Below are positions 1 to 6,523 of a stretch of DNA of 6,552 nucleotides, piece after piece; positions within the stretch are counted from its first letter, which is position 1; each line of letters opens with the position of its first letter. Below the pieces are notes generated by a model. It had not been told where the DNA came from and did not search any database. It saw only the letters and a program-made list of their open reading frames with translations. This stretch comes from Acidimicrobiaceae bacterium. GTDB lineage: Bacteria > Actinomycetota > Acidimicrobiia > Acidimicrobiales > RAAP-2. The position numbers and the translations under genes are program-made. The stretch covers positions 1 to 6,552 of the forward strand of contig PKZN01000167.1 of assembly GCA_003133075.1 (NCBI GenBank), in the 5' to 3' direction.

Positions 1-846
1 CTGGTTGAGAAGGACGAAGTGTTAGCCGCGGTCTCGCTCTCGTCGGCTCAGTTCAACTTAGGTCGCATCATCGGCCCGGTCTTTGCGGCTGTGGCCTTGG
101 CCCTTGGTTCGGTGGGCGTGTGTTTTGCGATCAACGCCGCGTCGTTCGTCTTCGTGCTGGTGGTCTTCTCCTTCGTGCGCACGCCGCCGCGTCCGCGGCC
201 CACGACCCGGGTCCGCTTCGTCGCCGAGACCATCGCCGGCGCAAAGCGCGCCTGGGGCGTCGCGGGATGTCGCAATCCCATCATCGGCGTCGGCGTGATC
301 GCGCTCGTCGCGAGCCCCTTCATCGCGCTGGTGCCGGCGATGGCCATCATCGTCCTCCACGCCGACACCGCGTGGTTGGTGTCCGCGCAGGGCGTCGGCG
401 CGGTCGCGGGCGCGTTGACGCTGCCCATCGTCGCCAAGCGGACCTCGCGCGTCGCGGTACTGCAGGGTTCGATCTCGGTGCTCGCGCTGGCGCTCTTGTT
501 CTACGCGTTCGCACCCGATCTCGTCGTGGCGCTCGTCGCCCTCGTCGTGTTGGGTGGGGCCTACATGGGGACGCTGACCGGACTGAACACCTCGGTGCAG
601 GTGCACGCCCCGCGCGCCGAGCGCTCTCGGATACTCGCGCTGTACACGCTATCCCTCTCGATTTTTTATCCATTGGGCGCCTTCGTGCAAGCCGACCTCG
701 CCAAGAGCTTCGGCGTGCGTGACGTGACCGCCGTGGGCGCGCTCGTCCTCGGGGCGATCGTGGTGGTGATTCGCCTTGGAGCCCCGGGTTACTGGCGTGC
801 GATGGGTTCTACACCGACGCAGTCGCCGGTATTACTGGCAGACTAG
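1..846 (+). CDS. MFS-type efflux transporter (MFS_3-like), C-terminal part, start upstream of window
   Basis: Partial gene: the frame is open from base 1 and runs 281 codons to TAG at 844-846. The GTG at 19 is probably an internal valine, because the six codons before it continue the family pattern. The stretch around window residues 14-26 (SSAQFNLGRIIGP) matches the typical start of TM5 in MFS_3 (enterobactin-exporter-like) proteins. About eight hydrophobic segments follow, near residues 22-40, 41-60, 94-117, 127-146, 152-171, 173-196, 211-231 and 240-258. A basic, proline-rich cytoplasmic loop (about 61-92) separates the second and third, as expected between TM6 and TM7. This fits TM5-TM12 of a 12-helix inner-membrane carrier, with roughly the first 130 residues missing to the left. 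Family members are proton-driven exporters of drugs or small metabolites; the substrate cannot be read from the sequence. It ends 4 bases before the dehydrogenase gene, so co-transcription is likely. Confidence 0.85.
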   Translation: MVEKDEVLAAVSLSSAQFNLGRIIGPVFAAVALALGSVGVCFAINAASFVFVLVVFSFVRTPPRPRPTTRVRFVAETIAGAKRAWGVAGCRNPIIGVGVIALVASPFIALVPAMAIIVLHADTAWLVSAQGVGAVAGALTLPIVAKRTSRVAVLQGSISVLALALLFYAFAPDLVVALVALVVLGGAYMGTLTGLNTSVQVHAPRAERSRILALYTLSLSIFYPLGAFVQADLAKSFGVRDVTAVGALVLGAIVVVIRLGAPGYWRAMGSTPTQSPVLLAD

Positions 847-850
847 AGCA

Positions 851-2215
851 GTGCCCTTCGTCTCTATTAATCCCACGACCGAACAGGTGGTCCACGAGTT
901 TCCGGTCCACTCACCCGGTGAGGTCGACCAGGCACTGAAGGTCGCCGTGGCCGCCTATCAAGGCTGGCGCGTGGCGTCCTTCGCCGATCGCGCCGAGGTC
1001 ATGCGGCGCGCGGCCGAGTTGTTAGAGAGCGAGATCCCGGTCGTCGCTGAGCTCATGACGGCCGAGATGGGAAAGACCTTCGCCGCGGCGAAGGGCGAGG
1101 CCATGAAGTGCGCGGCGACGATGCGCTACTACGCCGAGCACACCGAATCGATGCTCGAAGAAGTGACGCTACCGACGAACGGTCGTCGCAGTGGCGTCCG
1201 CTTTGAGCCGACGGGCGCGATCTTTGCTGTGATGCCCTGGAACTTTCCGCTGTGGCAGGTCGTGCGAATGGCGATCCCGACGATCATGGCGGGCAACGTG
1301 GTGCTCTTTAAGCACGCGCCGAACGTCCCGGGATGCGCGAAGTATCTAGAAGACCTCTTTGTCCGCGCAGGATTCGGCCCCGGCGTGTTGACGACACTCT
1401 TCGTCGAGATCGACCAAGTGCCCGCGATCATCGCCGACGATCGCGTCGTGGGCGTGACGTTGACGGGTTCGGAGCGCGCGGGTCGTTCCATTGCGCAACT
1501 CGCGGGGAAGAACCTGAAAAAGTGCGTGCTCGAGCTCGGGGGATCCGACCCCTTCGTCGTAGCCCGATCGGCGGACCTCGATCTCGCGGTGCCGCTGGCC
1601 GTGACCGCGCGGATTCAGAACAATGGCCAGGCGTGTATCGCGGCCAAGCGCTTCATCGTGGTGCGAGAGCGTAGCGAGGAGTTCCTCGAGCGTTTCGTGG
1701 CCGAGATGGCCGCGGTGCGGATGGGTGACCCGATGGATCCGGCGACGGCCTTGGGACCGGTCGTCTCCAAGGTCCAGCGCGAGCTCCTCACCGACCAGGT
1801 CACGACGTCACTGGCCGCGGGGGCGAAGGCCCTCACTGGCGGCGTTGCCGCCGCGGGCGCGGGCTACTTCTACCCCGCGACGGTGCTGGTCGACGTTCCC
1901 CTCGACTCACGCGCGGGCTCTGAGGAACTCTTCGGCCCGGTGGCGGTGGTCGTGGTCGCCGAGGATCTGCGCGACGCGATCGAACGGGCGAACGCCACGC
2001 CGTGGGGACTGGGCGGGTCCATCTGGGCCACCGACGAAGCGGAGATCGACCAGGGCCTCGCGGGCCTCGACGTCGGCACGGTCTTCGCCAACGCCATGGT
2101 CGCTTCGATGAACGAACTCCCTTTTGGGGGCACGAAGCGTTCGGGTATCGGACGAGAGCTCTCCTTCTTGGGCGCCCGCGAGTTCACCAACGCCAAGTCA
2201 TTCTTCGTCGCATGA
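851..2215 (+). CDS. NAD(P)+-dependent succinate-semialdehyde dehydrogenase (Sad/YneI, GabD1-like)
   Basis: Aldehyde dehydrogenase of 454 residues that probably oxidises succinate semialdehyde to succinate in the cytoplasm, the last step of GABA breakdown and of the 2-oxoglutarate bypass. The GTG at 851 is chosen because the protein then begins MPFVSINPTTE, the usual family N-terminus; the longer frame from TTG at 776 adds 25 unrelated residues inside the transporter gene. Visible landmarks are the MPWNFPLWQ motif with Asn131 of the oxyanion hole, KHAPNVPGCA in the cofactor domain, LTGSERAG, the general base Glu228 in LELGGSDPF, the nucleophile Cys262 in NNGQACIAAKR, and Glu359 in EELFGPV. KHAPNV and LELGGSDPF together point to the Sad/YneI and GabD1 branch rather than betaine or ordinary aldehyde dehydrogenases. 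Cofactor preference is not certain. No clear Shine-Dalgarno sequence is seen; the 4-base gap after the upstream stop suggests translational coupling. Substrate is inferred from family resemblance. Confidence 0.88.
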   Translation: MPFVSINPTTEQVVHEFPVHSPGEVDQALKVAVAAYQGWRVASFADRAEVMRRAAELLESEIPVVAELMTAEMGKTFAAAKGEAMKCAATMRYYAEHTESMLEEVTLPTNGRRSGVRFEPTGAIFAVMPWNFPLWQVVRMAIPTIMAGNVVLFKHAPNVPGCAKYLEDLFVRAGFGPGVLTTLFVEIDQVPAIIADDRVVGVTLTGSERAGRSIAQLAGKNLKKCVLELGGSDPFVVARSADLDLAVPLAVTARIQNNGQACIAAKRFIVVRERSEEFLERFVAEMAAVRMGDPMDPATALGPVVSKVQRELLTDQVTTSLAAGAKALTGGVAAAGAGYFYPATVLVDVPLDSRAGSEELFGPVAVVVVAEDLRDAIERANATPWGLGGSIWATDEAEIDQGLAGLDVGTVFANAMVASMNELPFGGTKRSGIGRELSFLGAREFTNAKSFFVA

Positions 2216-3399
2216 CCCAGTACTACTTCGACCACGCCGCTTCGGCGCCGCGCCGTGACGAGGTCACCGACGCCATGGCCCCCTGGCAGCGTGGCGTGGT
2301 GGGCAACCCCTCGGGCAGCCACCGCGCGGCGCGCGACGCCCGACGAGCGGTGGAAGAGGCCCGTGACGAAGTGGCGGCGTTCGTCGGCGCCAAGCCCGGC
2401 GGCGTGATCTTCACGGCCGGGGGCACCGAGTCGTGCCACCTGGCCATCGCGGGCGTGACGAATCGCCACCGGCGCACCCACGAGCACAGCGAGATCGTGA
2501 TCTCGCGGGTCGAGCACCACGCCGTGACCGACGCCGCGGAGATGATGGCTCGAGACTTTGAGAACGTCACGGTGCGCTACGTCGAGGTCGACGCCGACGG
2601 CGTGGTCGACCTCGATTCGCTCAGCGACGTCGTCTCTTCGCGCAGCGCCCTGGTGAGCGTGATGGCGGTCAATAACGAGACGGGCGTGCGCCAACCGCTC
2701 GACGGCGTGAACGCCATCGCCAAATCCTCGGTGCCCGGTGGCGTCGCGACCCACACCGACGCCGTCGCGGCCGCGCCGTGGCTGAGTCTGCCCGTGGTGA
2801 CCGCGACCACCGATCTGATTTCAATCTGTGCGCACAAACTCGGCGGACCGGTCAACAGCGGGGCGCTCATCGTACGCAACGAGGTGCCCTTCGACGCCGT
2901 CACGCCCGGCGGGGGGCAAGAGCGCGGACGTCGCGGCGGGACCGTCGACGTCGCCGCGGCCGTGGGCCTCGCGGTCGCCCTGCGCCTCACCGAGCGCGAT
3001 CGAGCCGACGTGTACGACCGGGTCTTTGACTACCAGCACAAGTTGAGTGCGGCGCTGAGTTTCTTGCCGGGGTGCGTGATCACGGCGCCCGCCGCGGTGC
3101 GCGTGCCCGGCACGGTGCACGTGACCTTTGCGGGCCTCGCCAGCGATGAGGTGCTGTTCTTACTTGACCAAGCGGGCGTCTGCGCGTCGGCGGCAGCCAG
3201 TTGTTCCAGTGGCGCGGCGGTCCCGAGTCACGTGCTCGCCGCGATGGGTGTCGACGTCGAGCGAGCGCGAGGTTCGCTGCGCCTTTCGATGGGCGCCGAG
3301 ACGACGGAGGCGGACGTCGACGCGTTGATCGCGATTCTCTCGTCGGTGGTGTTTCGTCTGCGCGACGAGGTCGCCGTCGCACCGGGACTGAAGGACTAG
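2212..3399 (+). CDS. Cysteine desulfurase, group I (IscS/NifS-like), divergent PLP site
   Basis: PLP enzyme of 395 residues that converts L-cysteine to alanine and holds the sulfur as a persulfide for delivery to an acceptor, here probably MnmA encoded next door. The ATG at 2212 overlaps the upstream stop as ATGA and gives the usual short N-terminus (MTQYYFDHAASAP). Conserved features, by residue: GNPSGSH near 31; GGTES in the phosphate site; His102 in EHH, which stacks on PLP; Asn154-Asn155 in NNETG; Asp183, which pairs with the ring nitrogen; Lys209 in AHK, the Schiff-base lysine; GGGQERGRRGGT ending at Thr244; the persulfide Cys331 in SCSSGA, without the group II insertion pattern; and Arg357 in SLRLSMG for the substrate carboxylate. 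Oddities: the usual Gln three residues after the Asp is Ala186; the phosphate-site Ser before AHK is Cys206; YLDNAATTP reads YFDHAASAP; and RSGT reads RGGT. No Shine-Dalgarno sequence is apparent. The family call is firm; activity of this divergent copy is inferred. Confidence 0.93.
   Translation: MTQYYFDHAASAPRRDEVTDAMAPWQRGVVGNPSGSHRAARDARRAVEEARDEVAAFVGAKPGGVIFTAGGTESCHLAIAGVTNRHRRTHEHSEIVISRVEHHAVTDAAEMMARDFENVTVRYVEVDADGVVDLDSLSDVVSSRSALVSVMAVNNETGVRQPLDGVNAIAKSSVPGGVATHTDAVAAAPWLSLPVVTATTDLISICAHKLGGPVNSGALIVRNEVPFDAVTPGGGQERGRRGGTVDVAAAVGLAVALRLTERDRADVYDRVFDYQHKLSAALSFLPGCVITAPAAVRVPGTVHVTFAGLASDEVLFLLDQAGVCASAAASCSSGAAVPSHVLAAMGVDVERARGSLRLSMGAETTEADVDALIAILSSVVFRLRDEVAVAPGLKD
3391..3395 (+). 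promoter_or_regulatory. Shine-Dalgarno sequence of mnmA
   Basis: AAGGA lies inside the last codons of the desulfurase gene, with 8 bases between it and the GTG at 3404. This is the only recognisable ribosome binding site in the window and it supports that GTG as the mnmA start. It would let mnmA recruit ribosomes independently, whereas the other junctions seem to depend on coupling. Confidence 0.65.
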
Positions 3400-3403
3400 G
3401 CCC

Positions 3404-4465
3404 GTGAAGGTACTCGTGGCGATGAGTGGGGGCGTGGACTCCTCGGTCGCGGCCGGCTTGTTGCTCGAGGCCGGTCACGACGTGGTCGGGGCGACCTTGA
3501 AACTCTGGGGCGGCGCATCGGACTCGGGGTGTTGCTCGGTGGCCGACGTCGATGACGCTCGGCGTGTCGCCCAGACTCTCGGGATCGACCACCACGTCTT
3601 TAACTACAGCGAAGAGTTCGAACGCCACGTCGTGGCGCCCTTCGTCGCGGGGCACCTTGCGGGCGCCTCACCGAATCCCTGCATCGAGTGCAATCGACAC
3701 ATCAAGTTCGACTTGCTCTTCGATCGCGCGACTCGCCTGGGATTCGACGCCGTGGCGACCGGGCATCACGCGCAGGTCGAACGTCGTAACGGCCGCCACC
3801 TCTTGGTGCGCGGCGCGGATGACCAGAAGGACCAAAGTTACGTCTTGGGGTATCTGCGAGAAGAGCAACTGGCCATGTTGCTCTTGCCCATTGGCCACCT
3901 CAAAAAGACCGACGTCCGCGTTGAGGCCGAGCGTCTCGGACTTCGCACGTGGGACAAGCCTGATAGCCAGGACGTCTGTTTCATCGAAGCCTCCAAGGGT
4001 CGTGAGGTCTTCTTGCGCCAACGTGCGACCTTGACGACAGCGACCATCGTCGACGCTGTGACCGGCGAGGAACTCGGGACGAGTCACGCGGCCGAGTTGA
4101 TGACCGTTGGCCAGCGCCGCGGTGTGGTGCCCGGGCGTGACGGCGAGCGTCGCTACGTGTCGCGCGTCGACTTGGCGGCGGGCCGAGTCGAAGTCGGTCG
4201 ACTCGACGACATTTTGATTTCGGCCGTGGCGCTCGACGCCAGTTCGCTCAGTTTCACCCACGCCGCGCTCGAAGACGGCGCGAGCGTTCTCGCCCAGTGC
4301 AGTGCGCACGGACGCGCGCAGGCAGCGACCCTGCGTCACGACGGTCGCTGGTGGCTGGAGTTCGCGGCACCCTCGCGACCCGTTGCGCCGGGCCAGAGCG
4401 TGGTGCTGTACCGAGTGGACGATCCGACGGTCGTAGAAGGCGCGGCGATCGTCTCACGCACGTGA
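3404..4465 (+). CDS. mnmA: tRNA-specific 2-thiouridylase MnmA
   Basis: ATP-dependent enzyme of 353 residues that replaces the 2-oxygen of uridine 34 with sulfur in tRNAs for Lys, Glu and Gln, improving decoding of A/G-ending codons. The nucleotide is adenylated by an N-terminal PP-loop domain, then attacked by a persulfide sulfur. Landmarks: PP-loop SGGVDSS at residues 8-14; NPCIECN with Cys93 and Cys96, where Cys96 aligns with E. coli Cys102; TGHHA at 119-123, usually TGHYA; DQKDQSYVLG; the second catalytic cysteine, Cys192, in DSQDVCFI (E. coli Cys199); VGQRRGV in the central domain; then the C-terminal beta-barrel from about 270. Extra cysteines sit at 43-44 (GCCS) and 299. Length is normal for the family. 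The GTG start is supported by an upstream AAGGA, and the stop overlaps ligA as GTGA. Adjacency to a cysteine desulfurase indicates the likely sulfur source. Confidence 0.96.
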   Translation: MKVLVAMSGGVDSSVAAGLLLEAGHDVVGATLKLWGGASDSGCCSVADVDDARRVAQTLGIDHHVFNYSEEFERHVVAPFVAGHLAGASPNPCIECNRHIKFDLLFDRATRLGFDAVATGHHAQVERRNGRHLLVRGADDQKDQSYVLGYLREEQLAMLLLPIGHLKKTDVRVEAERLGLRTWDKPDSQDVCFIEASKGREVFLRQRATLTTATIVDAVTGEELGTSHAAELMTVGQRRGVVPGRDGERRYVSRVDLAAGRVEVGRLDDILISAVALDASSLSFTHAALEDGASVLAQCSAHGRAQAATLRHDGRWWLEFAAPSRPVAPGQSVVLYRVDDPTVVEGAAIVSRT

Positions 4466-6486
4466 GCGACGCCGAGCGCGTTGCGTTCTTGCGCGCGGAG
4501 CTCGCGCGCCATAACGAGGCCTACTTCACCAACGACGCGCCCACCATCCCCGACGCCGAGTACGACGCGCTGGCGAGGGAGTTGCGCCGACTCGAAGAAC
4601 AACACCCCGAACTGCGCGACGAAGGCTCGGTCTCGGGCACCGTCGGTGCACCGCGCGCGCTGGTCTTTGATCCCGTGGAGCACGCCGTGGCGATGTTGAG
4701 CTTGGACAACGTCTTTGACGCCGAGGAACTGCGCGCCTGGACCGATCGCGTCGCGAAGTCACTTGAGCTTGACGGGGAGGTCCTTCGCTTCGTCGTCGAG
4801 CCGAAGATCGATGGACTGGCGTTGTCGATCGCCTACGAGGACGGCGCCCTCGTGCAGGCGGCCACTCGTGGGGACGGGCGGGTCGGTGAAGATGTCACCG
4901 AGAACGTCAGAACGATCAAGAACGTGCCCACGCGACTCGGGGCCGTCGGCCGCTTCGAGGTTCGCGGTGAGGTCTTTCTGGCGAGGGATGACTTCGTCGC
5001 GATGAACCGCCAGCAGGTCGCGGCGGGTCTCAAGGAGTTCGCCAACCCCCGCAACGCCGCCGCGGGAAGTCTGCGCCAAAAGAACTCCGCCGTCTCGGCC
5101 GCGCGTCCGTTGTCCTTTCTCGCATACCAACTCCTCGACCCCGACGGCCTCCTCGAGGTGACCTACTACAGCGAGACGATCCGCCAGCTGGCCGAGTGGG
5201 GCTTTCTCACGGCGGGGGAGTCACGTATCGAAGAAGGCGCGGCCGCCACGATCGAACGCAGCGACTGGTTCCAGTCGCATCGCCACGATCTTCGCTACGA
5301 CATCGATGGCGCGGTGATCAAGGTCGACGACCTCGCCCAGCGAGAACGTCTGGGCTTCACGAGTCGCGCTCCGCGCTGGGCGATCGCGCGCAAGTTCCCG
5401 CCCGAGGAGCGAACAACGCGACTCGTACAGATCGAGGTCTCGATCGGTCGCACGGGGCGGGCCACGCCCTTCGCCGTCCTTGAGCCCGTCGTCGTCGCGG
5501 GCTCGACGGTGTCGATGGCGACCCTGCACAACCAAGACCAGGTAGCCGCGAAGGACGTACGGCCCGGGGATCTGGTCATCGTGCGCAAGGCCGGCGACGT
5601 CATTCCCGAGGTGGTGGGCGCGGTCGTCGAACCGGGCCGGCGACGCGCCAAGAAGTGGACGTTTCCGGCCACCTGTCCCGAGTGCGGGCACCCGCTCGTT
5701 CGTCGCGGCGACGAGAGCGACACGTACTGCGTGAACCCGACGTGTCCGGCGCAGTTGCTCGAACAGATCGTGCACTTCGCGTCGCGCGGGGCACTCGACA
5801 TTGAAGGACTCGGCGAACAGCGAGTGGCCCAACTGCTCGCCGAGGGGCTGATCAACGACGTGGCCGATCTGTTCAGCCTGCGCGTCTTGGACCTCGAGGG
5901 GCTCGAGGGTTGGGGCGAACTCTCGGCGTCGTCGTTGGTACGCGAGTTGGAAAAGGCGAAGAGCGCTCCGTTGAGTCGCGTGCTGGTCGGACTTGGTGTG
6001 CGCCACGTGGGACCGGTCGCGGCGCGCGAGCTGGCTCGACGTTTTCCCCACTACGACGAGCTGGCCGGCGCGCCCCTCGAGGTACTCGAGGCGGTCGACG
6101 GCATTGGCCCGGTGATCGCCCAGTCGCTCTATCAGTACGTCAGAGAAGAAGAGACACGAGCGCGCGTCGAACGCTTCAAGGCGGCGGGGCTGGCACTACG
6201 CGAGCCGAACGTCGCCTCGACCCTCGAGGCGACGCTCCTTGGACGTGCGGTCGTGGTGACGGGCGCGGTCGCGGGCTACACGCGCGAAGGGGCCGAGGCG
6301 GCGATCGTCGCCCGGGGTGGTACGTCGCCGGGATCGGTATCGAAAAAGACCTACTGCGTGGTGGTCGGTGAGGCGCCGGGCGCCGCCAAGGTCACCAAAG
6401 CCACCGATCTGGGGGTGCCGCTCGTCGCTGCGGTCGAGTTCGAAACGTTGCTCACGACCGGTGCGTGGACGAACACGCTGAACTAG
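4462..6486 (+). CDS. ligA: NAD+-dependent DNA ligase LigA
   Basis: DNA ligase of 674 residues that seals 3'-OH/5'-phosphate nicks in replication and repair using NAD+. The GTG at 4462 overlaps the mnmA stop (GTGA) and gives the normal N-terminus; a longer open frame from 4297 lies inside mnmA and is not family-like. Domains in order: Ia, the NMN-binding domain (about 1-70), with Tyr21, Asp31, Tyr34 and Asp35; the adenylation domain (about 71-315), with Glu113, the AMP-accepting Lys115 in EPKIDG, Glu170 in VRGEV, Asp282 and Lys287 in DIDGAVIK, and Lys311 in ARKFP; an OB fold (about 316-400) with GRTG and RKAGDVIPEV; a four-cysteine zinc finger with Cys405, Cys408, Cys423 and Cys428; helix-hairpin-helix repeats (about 430-590); and a C-terminal BRCT domain (about 592-674). 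Phe22 occupies a position that is His in E. coli and Tyr in Mycobacterium. All catalytic residues are present, so the enzyme should be active and essential. Confidence 0.97.
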   Translation: MSDAERVAFLRAELARHNEAYFTNDAPTIPDAEYDALARELRRLEEQHPELRDEGSVSGTVGAPRALVFDPVEHAVAMLSLDNVFDAEELRAWTDRVAKSLELDGEVLRFVVEPKIDGLALSIAYEDGALVQAATRGDGRVGEDVTENVRTIKNVPTRLGAVGRFEVRGEVFLARDDFVAMNRQQVAAGLKEFANPRNAAAGSLRQKNSAVSAARPLSFLAYQLLDPDGLLEVTYYSETIRQLAEWGFLTAGESRIEEGAAATIERSDWFQSHRHDLRYDIDGAVIKVDDLAQRERLGFTSRAPRWAIARKFPPEERTTRLVQIEVSIGRTGRATPFAVLEPVVVAGSTVSMATLHNQDQVAAKDVRPGDLVIVRKAGDVIPEVVGAVVEPGRRRAKKWTFPATCPECGHPLVRRGDESDTYCVNPTCPAQLLEQIVHFASRGALDIEGLGEQRVAQLLAEGLINDVADLFSLRVLDLEGLEGWGELSASSLVRELEKAKSAPLSRVLVGLGVRHVGPVAARELARRFPHYDELAGAPLEVLEAVDGIGPVIAQSLYQYVREEETRARVERFKAAGLALREPNVASTLEATLLGRAVVVTGAVAGYTREGAEAAIVARGGTSPGSVSKKTYCVVVGEAPGAAKVTKATDLGVPLVAAVEFETLLTTGAWTNTLN

Positions 6487-6510
6487 GGCCCCCGGACGGT
6501 GTTCGTTAAG

Positions 6511-6516
6511 TATGGT
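6511..6516 (+). promoter_or_regulatory. Possible -10 element for a downstream gene
   Basis: TATGGT fits the loose actinobacterial -10 pattern TANNNT and sits in the AT-richest part of the gap after ligA. It ends 7 bases before the ATG at 6524, so transcription could begin at or very near that ATG. No TTGACA-like hexamer is seen about 17 bases upstream (GCCCCC there), so this rests on a short motif and on base composition only. Confidence 0.3.
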
Positions 6517-6523
6517 TTAGCGA

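Noticed and set aside
659..672. AT-rich patch (TCGATTTTTTATCC) in the transporter gene as an internal promoter
   Set aside because: It encodes a conserved-looking membrane segment (SIFYP), has no partner -35, and lies about 180 bases before the dehydrogenase start.
776..850. TTG-initiated N-terminal extension of the dehydrogenase
   Set aside because: The added 25 residues are Arg-rich, overlap the transporter C-terminus and do not resemble aldehyde dehydrogenase N-termini; the GTG at 851 fits the family.
1870..2754. Long antisense open frame (294 codons) on the minus strand
   Set aside because: It lies opposite the dehydrogenase and desulfurase genes, both with clear family motifs. Its translation is rich in Arg, His, Ala and Gly, as expected from a reverse frame of high-GC coding DNA, and shows no domain.
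3668..4339. Antisense open frame (223 codons) opposite mnmA
   Set aside because: It is a shadow of a well-conserved gene with no motif of its own.
4297..4461. Upstream extension of ligA within mnmA
   Set aside because: The extra 55 residues are Arg/Gly/Ser-rich out-of-frame reading of mnmA; the GTG at 4462 gives the standard LigA start and length.
5221..6051. Long antisense open frame (276 codons) on the minus strand inside ligA
   Set aside because: It lies fully opposite the OB, zinc-finger and HhH coding region of ligA, with low-complexity Arg/His/Asp composition and no recognisable motif.
6493..6505. Small inverted repeat (CGGAC, loop GGT, GTTCG) after ligA as a terminator
   Set aside because: The stem is only 5 pairs with one G-U, and TTAAG follows rather than a T tract, so it is not a convincing Rho-independent terminator.
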